64,000 nt of DNA. Source: Synechococcus sp. MEDNS5 (GTDB lineage Bacteria; Cyanobacteriota; Cyanobacteriia; PCC-6307; Cyanobiaceae). Under the pieces are notes generated by a model. It ran no database searches, was not told the origin of the DNA, and worked only from the letters and a program-made list of their open reading frames with translations. Position 1 is the first letter of the stretch, and each line of letters opens with the position of its first letter. The DNA is taken from the NCBI RefSeq assembly GCF_014279875.1, contig NZ_CP047952.1, forward strand, positions 186,001-250,000, in the 5' to 3' direction. Below are positions 8,885 through 18,188 of this stretch, piece after piece. A program made the translations under genes and the position numbers.

Positions 8885-9939
8885 CAAGCCGGCCCCCGGT
8901 AGCCCTGGGGGTTGGCCGATTGCCAGGCCCAGCCGTCGCGGCACATGTCGGCCAGGGAGCGCCGTGCCTTCCAGCCGAGCAATGCTTCCGCCTGCTTGGG
9001 GCAGGCTTCCAGCTTGGGCACATCGCCGGGGCGGCGCTCCACCACTTCGTAGGGGATGGTGATGCCTGTGGCGGCTTCAAAGCCATGCACCACATCCAGC
9101 ACACTGAGCCCTTGGCCTGTGCCCAGGTTGAGCGTGAGGGAGGTGGGGGCATTGGCCTGAAGCAGGTGCTCAACAGCAGCGCTATGGGCCTCCGCCAGAT
9201 CCATCACATGAAGGTAATCGCGGATGCCGGTGCCATCGGGGGTGGGGTAGCTGTTGCCGAAGACCTTGAGTTGCTTCAGTCGTCCAGCAGCGATCTGGGT
9301 GATGAAGGGGAAGAGATTGTTGGGGATCCCCAGAGGGTCTTCACCGATGCGTCCCGAGGGGTGGGCGCCCACGGGGTTGAAATAACGCAGGGCAGCAACG
9401 CGCCAGGGGGCTGACACAGACAGAGCGTGCAGCATCTGCTCCACGGCTAGCTTGGTTTGTGCGTAGGGGTGAATGGGGTTGGTGGGGCTGGTTTCAGTGA
9501 GAGGGAAAACCTCTGGCTCGCCGTAGACCGTGCTCGTGCTGCTGAACACCAGTACCGTGCAGCCGTGGGCGTCCATGGCGCTCAAAAGGGCGCGGGAGCC
9601 TGCCACGTTCACATCCCAATAGCGCAGGGGCTGGGCGACGGATTCACCCACGGCCTTGAGGCCGGCGAAGTGGATCACCGCCTCGATCGGGGAGCCGGCG
9701 GCCGAGGCGCCTGAAAACACCCGCTCGAGTAAGGCCGAATCGCGCAGATCGCCACGCACCAGCTCGAGGCGATCTGTACCGGGAGGCATTCCCGACAGCT
9801 CCTGCACGCGCTCCAGGGCGATGGGGGAGCTGTTGGAGAAGTCGTCGAGCACCAGCAGCTGGTGACCGGCGTCGAGCATCACCAGGCAGGTGTGGCTGCC
9901 AATGAAGCCGGCACCACCGGTGATGAGTAAACGAGCCAT
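8884..9939 (-). CDS. galE: UDP-glucose 4-epimerase
   Basis: A 351-residue extended short-chain dehydrogenase/reductase that interconverts UDP-glucose and UDP-galactose with bound NAD. The Rossmann motif is LLITGGAGFIGSH at residues 4-16, the catalytic Ser/Thr is in VFSSTSTVYG, and the YxxxK pair is in YAQTK. The ADIxDL-type region reads LVRGDLRD, and the family segment GIRDYLHVMDLA is present. Length is that of typical GalE. It sits between the chain-length gene and the VVWEPV barrel gene on the same strand, so it probably supplies UDP-Gal or a related sugar to the surface polysaccharide. Confidence 0.93.
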   Translation of the reverse strand: MARLLITGGAGFIGSHTCLVMLDAGHQLLVLDDFSNSSPIALERVQELSGMPPGTDRLELVRGDLRDSALLERVFSGASAAGSPIEAVIHFAGLKAVGESVAQPLRYWDVNVAGSRALLSAMDAHGCTVLVFSSTSTVYGEPEVFPLTETSPTNPIHPYAQTKLAVEQMLHALSVSAPWRVAALRYFNPVGAHPSGRIGEDPLGIPNNLFPFITQIAAGRLKQLKVFGNSYPTPDGTGIRDYLHVMDLAEAHSAAVEHLLQANAPTSLTLNLGTGQGLSVLDVVHGFEAATGITIPYEVVERRPGDVPKLEACPKQAEALLGWKARRSLADMCRDGWAWQSANPQGYRGPA

Positions 9940-9947
9940 GAACGATC

Positions 9948-11717
9948 TCAGGCGTCGAGCCCGGACTCGAGCTCTGTGTCGAGCAACACCCAGCCGGCCA
10001 CGGGCCCAGCCTGGAGGGAGAGCTGTTCGCGCAGCTGTCTCAGCTGCTCCCGCTTGGCGGCGCCAGGGGCGGTGAGCAGCAGCTGGGTGCTGCAGGCGCG
10101 GGTCGCGAGCAGATCGCGGCTCATAAGTAACTCACGGCTGCTACCGAGGGCGCGGCGCAGCTCAGCGCTGAAGGCCTCCAGGGCGGCTGGATCAAGGCTG
10201 CCCACGGGGATCAGGGCCACCGCACCACTGCCAAGACTGGAAGCGGCGAGGGGACCATCGGCGAGCAGCTGGATCGGGCCACTCCAGGCCTGCGGGGCGA
10301 GCTCGCCCTGGCAGGGCAACCGTTCGAGCAGGGGACCGGGCAGGTCGCGAGATAGTTCGTCGCTACTGAACACGCGGCCGCTGCGGCGATCGCTCACCAG
10401 GGCACCACCGCTGCCCAGCACCAGGCCTGCGAGCAGGCCGAGGGCGAGGGTGCGCTTCTTGCTTGGGCTTACGGGGCTGTCGAGCAGGGTGGGGGTGGAG
10501 ATCAGCTCCCAGGGGCTGGTGGCGCGGGCTTGTTCCAACTCGAACTGCTTGAGCTGGTTCTGCAGGGTCACCAGGGTGGCTTCATCGCGCAGGGCCTGCT
10601 GGGTGAGTTCGCGGTGGCGGCTCACCACATCCTTGGGGCGATCGAGGGCCTGGAGGTTGGCCTTGGCCAGGTCGAGCTCCCCCTTGAGCAGGGCGATCGT
10701 CTGCTGGTTGATGTAACGCACTAGGGTATTGCGTTCGCGCTGGAGCTTCTGCACCAGGGGGTCGCTGTCTTTGAAGCGGGAGCGCAGCTCGGCCAGTCGG
10801 GTTTCCACCGAGGTGAGCTGGTCGAAGGTCGACGACTTATCGGTGAGGGAGGCGAGCTGGGAGGCGAAGTAGAGGGAGCCGGCGCCGGCCTTGGTGGCCT
10901 CCTGGATCTGCACCTCAAGGGCCTTCACCTTCTGCTGGGCGGCGGTGCGGGCGGCTTCGACGCTGCCGCCGCTGCGTCCCACCGAGGCGCCGGAACCAAC
11001 GCCATCTTTCGACACACCGGTACCGGCCACGTTGCCAGCGAGGGGCAGGCCATCGAGCAGGCCGAGGCCGTTGGCATAGCCATAGTCGAGGGCGGCGCGG
11101 CTGCTGGCTTCCGCCTGGGGCTTGATCTGGGCAATTTGGGCCTGGAGGTAGGCGATCACATTGTTGAGCTCGCGGGAGCGGCCGCGGTTGGAGTAGCTCT
11201 GGTAGGCCTGGGAGATCATGCGCGTGATCGGTAGCACCAGCTGTTCGTCGGTGTCGCGGAATTCCACGTTGAGCACGGAGGTGCCCTTCTCCTCTTCCGC
11301 AGTGATCGCGGAGTTGGCCCAATCCTGAAAACGCATCGCCTTGGCTACCTCAGGTGGTTTGCGTGCCTTCACGGCATCGAACACGGGCAGCAGCACCGAG
11401 GGGCTGTTGAGGATCTGCACCTCGGTGGCGATCGAATCGTTGCCGCCGGCTCCACCGAGACCTGCCAGGGCTGCATTCTGGGAGAACAGGGCGGCTGCCC
11501 CACCAGCCTTCTCTCCTGAAAGTACGATCTGGAATTCGCCTTGATACACCGGTTTGGTGCGGGCCAGTTGAATTCCTGCGATCAGGAGGCCTAGAGAACC
11601 TCCCACCACGATCCAGGGCCAGCGGCGCACCAGGGCACCGGGCACCTGGCGCAGGTCGATCTCGTCATCGGTGCCGGGCTGGGCGAGCAGGGTTTGGTCG
11701 GCGGGGGCGCTGGTCAT
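9948..11717 (-). CDS. Wzz/Wzc-like chain-length determinant with vestigial kinase domain
   Basis: A polysaccharide co-polymerase of about 589 residues in the inner membrane. It has a short cytoplasmic N-terminus, TM1 around WPWIVVGGSLGLLIAG, a long periplasmic region with coiled-coil segments (about residues 170-400), a PxxP-like PVSPSKK before TM2 (LALGLLAGLVLGSGGALV), and a cytoplasmic tail of about 160 residues. In Wzc-type kinases that tail carries Walker A (GEGKS/T). Here the matching position reads LLLTAPGAAKREQL, so the P-loop and presumably kinase activity are lost. The ATG shares one base with the wza stop; a GTG three bases upstream is also possible. It would work with the Wzy-like polymerase at 21438 and the Wza-like channel to set chain length. 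Confidence 0.85.
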   Translation of the reverse strand: MTSAPADQTLLAQPGTDDEIDLRQVPGALVRRWPWIVVGGSLGLLIAGIQLARTKPVYQGEFQIVLSGEKAGGAAALFSQNAALAGLGGAGGNDSIATEVQILNSPSVLLPVFDAVKARKPPEVAKAMRFQDWANSAITAEEEKGTSVLNVEFRDTDEQLVLPITRMISQAYQSYSNRGRSRELNNVIAYLQAQIAQIKPQAEASSRAALDYGYANGLGLLDGLPLAGNVAGTGVSKDGVGSGASVGRSGGSVEAARTAAQQKVKALEVQIQEATKAGAGSLYFASQLASLTDKSSTFDQLTSVETRLAELRSRFKDSDPLVQKLQRERNTLVRYINQQTIALLKGELDLAKANLQALDRPKDVVSRHRELTQQALRDEATLVTLQNQLKQFELEQARATSPWELISTPTLLDSPVSPSKKRTLALGLLAGLVLGSGGALVSDRRSGRVFSSDELSRDLPGPLLERLPCQGELAPQAWSGPIQLLADGPLAASSLGSGAVALIPVGSLDPAALEAFSAELRRALGSSRELLMSRDLLATRACSTQLLLTAPGAAKREQLRQLREQLSLQAGPVAGWVLLDTELESGLDA

Positions 11718-13000
11718 CACTGGAAATCGCGGAACAGGCTGTACACCGAATAGATCCCCACGGCCGGGCCGGTGAGTTCGTTGAGCACGGTGACGGTGGC
11801 TGAGAGGGGTGATTCGTTCACGCGCACCACATCGCCGGCCATCAGGATCGGATTCTTGTAAGACCCCGCAGGATTGGCTCCACCCAGGAAGAATTTGCGC
11901 TTGTCGGTGCTGCCGTCACGATTGAAGCGAACGAATTCCACCCGGCCGCGCAACAACTTCTGGCCGCCTGCGGCAGCGAGGGCCTGATCGAGGGAAGCGC
12001 CCTGGGGCAGCACCTTGGAGCCGGGTGAGCGGACGCGCCCGGTGACGAACACCTGCACGAAATCGGGGCTGAGGTTGGTCTGGCCGGCCTTGATGATCTG
12101 CTCGCGCAACTCCACCGGCGAGCGGGCCACCACCACGGTGTCGCCATCGAAGAGGCGAATGTTCTGGGTTTCGTTGCCGTCGGTGATCAGCTCGAGGAAA
12201 TTAAGCTGGGTTCGCATTTTGCCGCCGCCAATGCTGAGGGGGCGCTTGCGGGTGACGGATACCTCGCTCAGCTTGGAGAAAGGGGTGACGCCGCCGGCGG
12301 TGCGCAGGGCATCAAACACGGTGGGAAGGCGCAAGCCTCTATTGATCTTCACGCCTTGAATCTGAGGACCCACTTGATTAGCTGGATTGTTTGTGATGCC
12401 TGCGGTCGCAGCACGGCCGGCTACTCCCACCTGGCCTGTGGCCAGATTGGTGGCGCCGGGCGAGGTGGTGGCGAGTGTTTTCTCTAAGCCCACCACCCCC
12501 TGCTGGCCGGAGAGGTAGTAATAGCCCGGTCGTTGCACCTCACCGCCGATGTACACGCGGATCGGCCGGTAGGCGGCCGGGCTTACGAACACCTGGGGAT
12601 CGCGCACGTAGGCGCTGAACTGCTGGGTGAGGAAATAGCGCAGCTCCTCCACAGTGAGCCCCTCAACGTAAAGGGAGCGCAGGCGGGGGAGGTAGAGGGT
12701 GCCGTCGGGGCCGATCGAGAACACCCCGGAGTATTCGGGCACATCCAGCAGCTCGACCACCACCGCATCCCCAGGCCCAAGGATGTAGGCGTCCTGGATG
12801 GGGGCGGTGGGGATCGGCCGCGGCGCTGGGGACTTCCCTGGGGTAGTGGTCGTGACCGTTTCGCTCACCGATTCGCGCAGCTCCAGGGTCTGCTGCAACT
12901 GCTGCTGCGCCATGGCTGCCGGCAGCCCGAAACTGCTAGCCAGTACAGCACTTCCCAGCCACGCTGCTGTGCGGCGTCGTTGATGGATCAACGTTTTCAT
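11717..13000 (-). CDS. wza: Wza-like polysaccharide export protein
   Basis: An outer-membrane/periplasmic polysaccharide export protein of about 427 residues. The signal peptide starts MKTLIHQRRR and ends near AAMAQ. The export domain begins DAYILGPGDAVVVELLDVPEYSG and continues with GPDGTLYLPRLRSL and an SLBB-like domain (VYIGGEVQRPGYY); a second SLBB-like segment contains VFVTGRVRSPGSK. No lipobox Cys is evident. The ATG at 13000 is chosen because it starts the signal peptide; an in-frame ATG 40 codons upstream adds an implausible hydrophilic leader. It is the first gene of the minus-strand export operon and is divergent from gmd. Confidence 0.88.
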   Translation of the reverse strand: MKTLIHQRRRTAAWLGSAVLASSFGLPAAMAQQQLQQTLELRESVSETVTTTTPGKSPAPRPIPTAPIQDAYILGPGDAVVVELLDVPEYSGVFSIGPDGTLYLPRLRSLYVEGLTVEELRYFLTQQFSAYVRDPQVFVSPAAYRPIRVYIGGEVQRPGYYYLSGQQGVVGLEKTLATTSPGATNLATGQVGVAGRAATAGITNNPANQVGPQIQGVKINRGLRLPTVFDALRTAGGVTPFSKLSEVSVTRKRPLSIGGGKMRTQLNFLELITDGNETQNIRLFDGDTVVVARSPVELREQIIKAGQTNLSPDFVQVFVTGRVRSPGSKVLPQGASLDQALAAAGGQKLLRGRVEFVRFNRDGSTDKRKFFLGGANPAGSYKNPILMAGDVVRVNESPLSATVTVLNELTGPAVGIYSVYSLFRDFQ

Positions 13001-13225
13001 GGAGCCGAACGTACGCGACACCCAGCTGCCGGGGGTTGCGTTGGGGTCGGGTGCACAGCCGTCTGCGCCTGCTCTGCTGCGATTCTGCGGTGCCGTGTCT
13101 TGGATTGGCTCCGAAGCCATGGCACACTCTCAACACCACGTCACAGCAGAGACGGTTGAGCACCGCTCCCGTCCGCTGTGACTGCAGGCAGAAATGTTGT
13201 CCCTGCACGACTGTCTTAATATTCA
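13001..13225. promoter_or_regulatory. Divergent intergenic region between wza and gmd
   Basis: About 225 bases separate the divergent export operon (minus) and the gmd-fcl operon (plus), so promoters for both must lie here or just inside the flanking genes. A TAATAT at 13217-13222 lies only four bases before the gmd ATG. It could be a -10 box for a very short leader if translation begins at the second ATG (13238). The only TTG-type -35 (13197) is spaced 14 bases away, so the assignment is weak. Confidence 0.3.
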
Positions 13226-14386
13226 ATGCCCTCCGTTATGCCCCCCGCCAAAACCGCCCTGATCACCGGCATCACCGGCCAAGACGGCAGCTACTTGTCG
13301 GAGTTGTTGCTGGAAAAGGGGTATGAGGTGCATGGCATCAAACGCCGGGCCAGCAGTTTCAACACCACCCGGATCGACCACCTTTACCAGGATCCTCACG
13401 AGAGCGATCCAAGGTTGGTCCTCCATTACGGCGATCTCACCGACAGCACCAACCTGATTCGGATAATCCAGCAGGTGCAGCCTGATGAGATCTACAACCT
13501 CGGCGCCCAGAGCCATGTGGCGGTGAGCTTTGAGGCGCCGGAATACACCGCCAATTCCGATGCGCTCGGCACCCTGCGCATCCTGGAAGCGGTGCGGATG
13601 CTGGGACTTACAAACAAAACACGCATCTATCAAGCCAGCACCAGCGAGCTATACGGACTGGTGCAAGAGGTGCCTCAAAAGGAGACCACCCCCTTTTATC
13701 CGCGCAGTCCCTATGGCGTAGCCAAGCTCTACGCCTACTGGATCACCGTGAATTACCGCGAGGCCTATGGGATGTATGCCTGCAACGGCATCCTGTTCAA
13801 CCACGAGAGCCCGCGCCGAGGCGAAACCTTCGTGACCCGCAAGATCACCCGCGGCCTGGCGCGGATCGATGCGGGGCTGGAGCAGTGCCTGTTCATGGGC
13901 AACCTCGATTCCCTGCGCGACTGGGGACATGCCCGCGACTATGTGGAGATGCAGTGGCGCATGCTTCAGCAGGAAGGTCCGCCGGAAGATTTCGTGATCG
14001 CCACCGGTCGGCAGGAGTCGGTGCGGCGCTTCATTGAACTGGCAGCAGCTGAGCTGGGCTGGGGCGGCATCCAGTGGCAGGGCGAGAGCCTCGAAGAAAC
14101 CGGCAGCCGTGCCGACACCGGCGCGGTGGTGGTGCGCATTGATCCACGCTATTTCCGCCCTGCTGAGGTGGAAACGCTGCTGGGTGATCCCACCAGGGCC
14201 AAAGAGAAGCTGGGCTGGACTCCAACCACCACGCTCGAAGAACTCGTGGCAGAGATGGTGACCGCAGACCGGGACGACGCCAAAAAAGAGGCCTATCTCA
14301 AACGCAAGGGCTTTGCAGTGGTCGGTTCGATGGAAAACCCGCCCACCAACCCTGAAGCGATCAAGGCTGCTGGAGGCGCAGCGTGA
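13226..14386 (+). CDS. gmd: GDP-mannose 4,6-dehydratase
   Basis: A 386-residue extended SDR enzyme that converts GDP-mannose to GDP-4-keto-6-deoxymannose, the first committed step to GDP-L-fucose and related deoxysugars. It has the Rossmann motif [18 protein letters not shown], the family signature [14 protein letters not shown], catalytic Ser/Thr in QASTSELYG, YxxxK as YGVAK, and the [15 protein letters not shown] block. Start may be the first ATG or the one four codons later (13238). GTGA overlap with fcl shows coupled translation. Host-like GC-rich codon use. Confidence 0.95.
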   Translation: MPSVMPPAKTALITGITGQDGSYLSELLLEKGYEVHGIKRRASSFNTTRIDHLYQDPHESDPRLVLHYGDLTDSTNLIRIIQQVQPDEIYNLGAQSHVAVSFEAPEYTANSDALGTLRILEAVRMLGLTNKTRIYQASTSELYGLVQEVPQKETTPFYPRSPYGVAKLYAYWITVNYREAYGMYACNGILFNHESPRRGETFVTRKITRGLARIDAGLEQCLFMGNLDSLRDWGHARDYVEMQWRMLQQEGPPEDFVIATGRQESVRRFIELAAAELGWGGIQWQGESLEETGSRADTGAVVVRIDPRYFRPAEVETLLGDPTRAKEKLGWTPTTTLEELVAEMVTADRDDAKKEAYLKRKGFAVVGSMENPPTNPEAIKAAGGAA

Positions 14387-15357
14387 GCTCCCTGATCACC
14401 CCAGCTGATCGCATCTATGTAGCCGGCCACCGGGGGATGGCTGGTAGTGCCATCTGCCGTGCTCTCGAGCGTGGTGGTTATCCCCAACTGCTCACTGCCA
14501 CCCGCTCTGAACTTGACCTGCTCGATGGCCCCGCCGTGGAGGCCTGGTTTGAGAAGCATCAACCCACGGTGGTGGTGCTCGCAGCTGCCAAGGTGGGCGG
14601 TATCCGGGCCAACAGCAGCTACCCGGCGGACTTTCTGCTGGAGAACCTCAAGATCCAGACCCATGTGATCGAAACGGCCTGGCGTTCTGGGGTGCGGCGG
14701 CTGTTGTTTCTGGGCAGCAGCTGTATTTACCCAAAGTTCGCTGATCAGCCGATCAAGGAAGAAGCGCTACTCACCGGAGCTTTGGAGCCAACGAATGAGT
14801 GGTATGCCATCGCCAAGATCGCAGGCATCAAACTATGCCAAGCCCTGCGGCAGCAACACGGCTTTGATGCGATCAGCTTGATGCCCACAAACCTCTATGG
14901 GCCGGGCGATAACTACCACCCCACCAACAGCCATGTGCTACCAGCCCTGATCCGCCGCTTCCATGAGGCTGCAAAAGCCGATTCTCCAAGTGTGACCTGC
15001 TGGGGCACTGGTTCACCGCTCCGTGAGTTTTTGCATGTGGACGACCTCGCCGACGCTTGCATGTTTGCCCTAGAGAACTGGAGTCCATCGCAAGAAGAAC
15101 AGGCTTATCTAAATGTGGGGACTGGAGTTGACCTGTGCATCCGAGAGCTAGCTCAACTTGTATCCAACCTTACTGGATATAGCGGTGAAATACTCTGGGA
15201 TACTACAAAACCAGACGGGACACCCAAAAAGCAGTTAGACATAAGTCGATTCTCATTACTGGGATGGAAATCAAAAATTACCCTTTCAGAAGGCCTGTTA
15301 AGTACAATAAAAACATATCAAAACGAGATCAACAATAAAATTTTACGGATAGGGTGA
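14383..15357 (+). CDS. fcl: GDP-L-fucose synthase (composition switches near the 3' end)
   Basis: A 324-residue SDR epimerase/reductase that makes GDP-L-fucose from the gmd product. Motifs are [16 protein letters not shown], the family segment [17 protein letters not shown], and the catalytic Tyr and Lys in [13 protein letters not shown]. It starts with GTG overlapping the gmd stop (GTGA). Up to about 15,090 the codons are GC-rich like gmd. The last 85 or so codons are AT-rich like the downstream block, although the reading frame and the family fold continue to the end. This suggests a recombination junction inside the gene that left a functional chimera. Confidence 0.93.
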   Translation: MSSLITPADRIYVAGHRGMAGSAICRALERGGYPQLLTATRSELDLLDGPAVEAWFEKHQPTVVVLAAAKVGGIRANSSYPADFLLENLKIQTHVIETAWRSGVRRLLFLGSSCIYPKFADQPIKEEALLTGALEPTNEWYAIAKIAGIKLCQALRQQHGFDAISLMPTNLYGPGDNYHPTNSHVLPALIRRFHEAAKADSPSVTCWGTGSPLREFLHVDDLADACMFALENWSPSQEEQAYLNVGTGVDLCIRELAQLVSNLTGYSGEILWDTTKPDGTPKKQLDISRFSLLGWKSKITLSEGLLSTIKTYQNEINNKILRIG

Positions 15358-15600
15358 TTTTATTTTTTAAACAAATAAAATACATTTGCTTAATGCAAAA
15401 TGGTGCCAGATTCTACAAATAAAAATTTCACTAGAAGTCAATAAGTTTCACTCCAGCGGACTTTGCATTTTTGAAATACGATCGCATTCCTGAAAATATT
15501 AAAGAGCATATGCTTTTCGCATTGATCAATTGCAGAAATGCTATAGTTTACGAGTTTACAGATTTTTCTAGATCATTTCAATCGAAGAAACTCTAAATTC
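15358..15600. other. AT-rich spacer between fcl and sqdB
   Basis: No gene is visible in these 243 bases. An AT-only inverted repeat (arms 15357-15364 and 15374-15381) follows the fcl stop and might form a weak hairpin. The end of the spacer holds a promoter candidate described separately. Composition is like the downstream cassette, not like sqdB. Confidence 0.5.
15539..15547 (+). promoter_or_regulatory. Extended -10 promoter candidate for sqdB
   Basis: TGCTATAGT is a TGn-extended -10 box (TATAGT, one mismatch to consensus) ending 53 bases before the sqdB ATG. A TTGATC lies 14 bases upstream, too close for a regular -35 element. Position and match are seen; activity is inferred. Confidence 0.4.
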
Positions 15601-16794
15601 ATGAAAGTTCTCGTTCTTGGTGGTGACGGCTTCTGCGGCTGGCCCTGTGCCGTGAATCTCGCTGATCAGGGCCACGACGTGTTGATCGTGGACAACCTCA
15701 GCCGGCGCAAGATCGACATCGATCTGGAGGTGGAATCACTCACCCCGATCACCACCATCGGCGAGCGTCTCAAGGCCTGGGAGCAGATCGGCGGCAAGCC
15801 GATGCGCTTCGAGCACATGGACATCGCCCATGAGTACCAGCGACTGCTCGATCTGCTGATCGAGGAAAAGCCCGACTCAGTGGTGCACTTCGCCGAACAG
15901 CGCGCTGCTCCCTACTCGATGAAGAGCAGCGCCACCAAGCGCTACACCGTCGACAACAACGTCAACGGCACCCACAACCTGCTCGCCGCGATCGTGGAGA
16001 GCGGGCTCGACATCCACGTGGTGCACCTCGGCACCATGGGCGTCTACGGCTATGGCTCCCACCGCGGCGCCACGATTCCTGAGGGCTACCTCAAGGTGGA
16101 GGTGCCCCAGCCCGACGGCAGCCGCTTCGAGGAGGAGATCCTCCATCCCGCCAGCCCGGGCAGCGTCTATCACATGACCAAGACGCTCGATCAGCTGCTT
16201 TTCCTCTACTACAACAAGAACGACAAGGTCCGCATCACCGACCTGCACCAGGGGATCGTCTGGGGCACCAACACCGATGCCACCGACCGCGACCCGCGCC
16301 TCACCAATCGCTTTGATTACGACGGCGATTACGGCACGGTGCTCAACCGCTTCCTGATGCAAGCGGCGATCGGTTACCCCCTCACCGTGCACGGCACCGG
16401 CGGCCAGACCCGCGCCTTCATCCACATCCGCGATTCCGTGAAGTGTGTGCAGCTGGCCTTGGAGAATCCTCCAACCCAGGGCGAGCGGGTGAAGATCTTC
16501 AACCAGATGACCGAAAGCCATCAGGTGGGTGAATTAGCCAAGAAGGTCGCCGCCCTCACCGGAGCTCAGGTGAACAATCTTCCTAATCCACGCAACGAAG
16601 CCGTTGAAAACGATCTGATTGTGGACAACCGCTGCTTCATCGAGCTGGGACTCAATCCCACCACCCTCGATGACGGCCTGCTCAAGGAAGTGGTGGAGAT
16701 CGCGACGCGCTATGCCGACCGCTGCGATCGCAACCGCATCCTCTGCACCTCGGCCTGGACCAAGAGGGAAGCAGAAGCGATAAAAAGCAAATGA
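15601..16794 (+). CDS. sqdB: UDP-sulfoquinovose synthase
   Basis: A 397-residue SDR enzyme that makes UDP-sulfoquinovose from UDP-glucose and sulfite, the head-group donor for the thylakoid lipid SQDG. The signature N-terminus VLVLGGDGFCGWPCAVNL is present, with NLSRRKID, FAEQRAAPYSM, the catalytic Thr in HLGTMGVYG, and YxxxK as YHMTK. It is full length. Composition is GC-rich for almost the whole gene, unlike both neighbours. SqdX, the usual partner, is not in the window. The gene may feed only the membrane lipid, but its place in this locus also allows a sulfonated sugar in the polysaccharide. Confidence 0.95.
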   Translation: MKVLVLGGDGFCGWPCAVNLADQGHDVLIVDNLSRRKIDIDLEVESLTPITTIGERLKAWEQIGGKPMRFEHMDIAHEYQRLLDLLIEEKPDSVVHFAEQRAAPYSMKSSATKRYTVDNNVNGTHNLLAAIVESGLDIHVVHLGTMGVYGYGSHRGATIPEGYLKVEVPQPDGSRFEEEILHPASPGSVYHMTKTLDQLLFLYYNKNDKVRITDLHQGIVWGTNTDATDRDPRLTNRFDYDGDYGTVLNRFLMQAAIGYPLTVHGTGGQTRAFIHIRDSVKCVQLALENPPTQGERVKIFNQMTESHQVGELAKKVAALTGAQVNNLPNPRNEAVENDLIVDNRCFIELGLNPTTLDDGLLKEVVEIATRYADRCDRNRILCTSAWTKREAEAIKSK

Positions 16795-16809
16795 TGAATA
16801 AAAAAAAGA

Positions 16810-17493
16810 ATGTATCCCATGAAAAACAATCTAACCATCGAAGAAAGAAAGCCGAAAATTCATTTTCTTCATATACCCAAAACAGGTGGAACATCTTTAA
16901 AAAAAAGATTCTCAGCGTATGATGATGATAATTCAAAATATGATTTAGTTTTTCATCGTCACAAAACAAGAATTGCTGACGTACCTAGCTCAGAAAAAAT
17001 TGTTTTTTTTGTTAGACACCCAATTTCACGATATTATTCTAGCTTTTTAAGTCGATACAACCGAGGAAAACCTTCTTACAGTTGCGATTGGACTCCTGAA
17101 GAGCAAAAATACTTTCGTATATTTCGGTCACCTGAATCTCTTGCTGAGGCATTATCATCACTGAATATCGTAAAAAAATATTTGGCTTTTAAAGCCATGA
17201 AAAATATTCGGCATGTAAACCGTCCACTCTCGTACTGGATAGGTTCAATTTCAGAAATGTCAGATAACTTTGAAAAATTATTTCATGTGGGTTATCAAGA
17301 GACATATGAAGCATCATATAACATGCTTCTACAAAAACTTGGCCTATCAGAGATTCCGTCTAACACAAAAGTCGAGCATTCACGAAAGATTGAACATTAC
17401 GAAGTCTCTCGACGCGCACAAAAAAACCTGTCAAAATACTATGCTGAAGACATATCTATATACTGGAAACTAGCTCAGCGATTTGAATCATAA
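16810..17493 (+). CDS. Sulfotransferase family protein
   Basis: A 227-residue compact sulfotransferase. The PAPS 5'-phosphosulfate loop is FLHIPKTGGTSLKKRF at about residues 19-34, and the 3'-phosphate motif is FFVRHPISRYYSSFL at about residues 73-87. This pattern (HIPKTGGTS, VRHP..R) is that of the Sulfotransfer_2-type enzymes acting on carbohydrates. AT-rich composition starts abruptly after sqdB. Start is ATG at 16810 or the one three codons later. It precedes another sulfotransferase by two bases, so the pair is probably co-translated. Confidence 0.8.
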   Translation: MYPMKNNLTIEERKPKIHFLHIPKTGGTSLKKRFSAYDDDNSKYDLVFHRHKTRIADVPSSEKIVFFVRHPISRYYSSFLSRYNRGKPSYSCDWTPEEQKYFRIFRSPESLAEALSSLNIVKKYLAFKAMKNIRHVNRPLSYWIGSISEMSDNFEKLFHVGYQETYEASYNMLLQKLGLSEIPSNTKVEHSRKIEHYEVSRRAQKNLSKYYAEDISIYWKLAQRFES

Positions 17494-17495
17494 CA

Positions 17496-18185
17496 ATGGG
17501 TCATATTTATTCCCATCAACATAGATGTGCAATCTACGATGCGCCAAAGGCAGGTGGAACCACTCTTCGTACATGGCTGATAATGTGCTTGACATCTTCA
17601 GACCCTAATAAGAACCTTTTGGCGGGCAATTACATCAAAGGAGATCATGAATTCCGCAAAATAGTTGACGAAATAGGCTATAAACATTCTTACTTCGTAA
17701 ATTACCCTTCAGCAATTCATAAGGCATGCATAATTCGCGAACCCATCAGACGATTCAAGAGCTGCTTTGTAGATAAACTTATTAGAGAAGATCGGTGGAA
17801 ACATATTAGACAAATGAAAGCATGCGACGATGTACCTGGCTTTATTAACTTTTTGGAGTCTTATCAATTCAAATTTAAAAATAATATAAAAAGAATTTTG
17901 CCGTATAATAATGACTTGCAAAGATCATATATTTTTTATCATTTTTGCCCTCAAGTGCGGCACTTTGGCTATGACCCACAATATTTTACAAATTACTTCT
18001 TTACAGATGAGATGTCATCGAAATTAAAACCTTTTTTAGAAACTACTTTCGATGCAACTCTTGAAAACATACATACAAGAAAATCTAGCTTACAAAATTT
18101 TCTTTGGATTAGCGATAATGCCATATGCAAATTGAAAAAAATGTACAGTGATGACTATAAATTTATCAAAAGCTTGACTCGCTGA
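17496..18185 (+). CDS. Divergent sulfotransferase-like protein
   Basis: A 229-residue protein with a sulfotransferase-type P-loop AIYDAPKAGGTTLRTWL near the N-terminus and IIREPIRRFKSCFVDK at the position of the 3'-phosphate motif. The sequence is otherwise remote from its upstream neighbour. It lies two bases after one gene and three bases before a glycosyltransferase, inside the AT-rich cassette. Inferred to add sulfate to the surface glycan; substrate unknown. Confidence 0.7.
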   Translation: MGHIYSHQHRCAIYDAPKAGGTTLRTWLIMCLTSSDPNKNLLAGNYIKGDHEFRKIVDEIGYKHSYFVNYPSAIHKACIIREPIRRFKSCFVDKLIREDRWKHIRQMKACDDVPGFINFLESYQFKFKNNIKRILPYNNDLQRSYIFYHFCPQVRHFGYDPQYFTNYFFTDEMSSKLKPFLETTFDATLENIHTRKSSLQNFLWISDNAICKLKKMYSDDYKFIKSLTR

Positions 18186-18188
18186 ATT

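Noticed and set aside
15357-15381. AT-only inverted repeat after fcl as a terminator
   Set aside because: The arms contain no G-C pairs, so the hairpin would be too weak for a rho-independent terminator.
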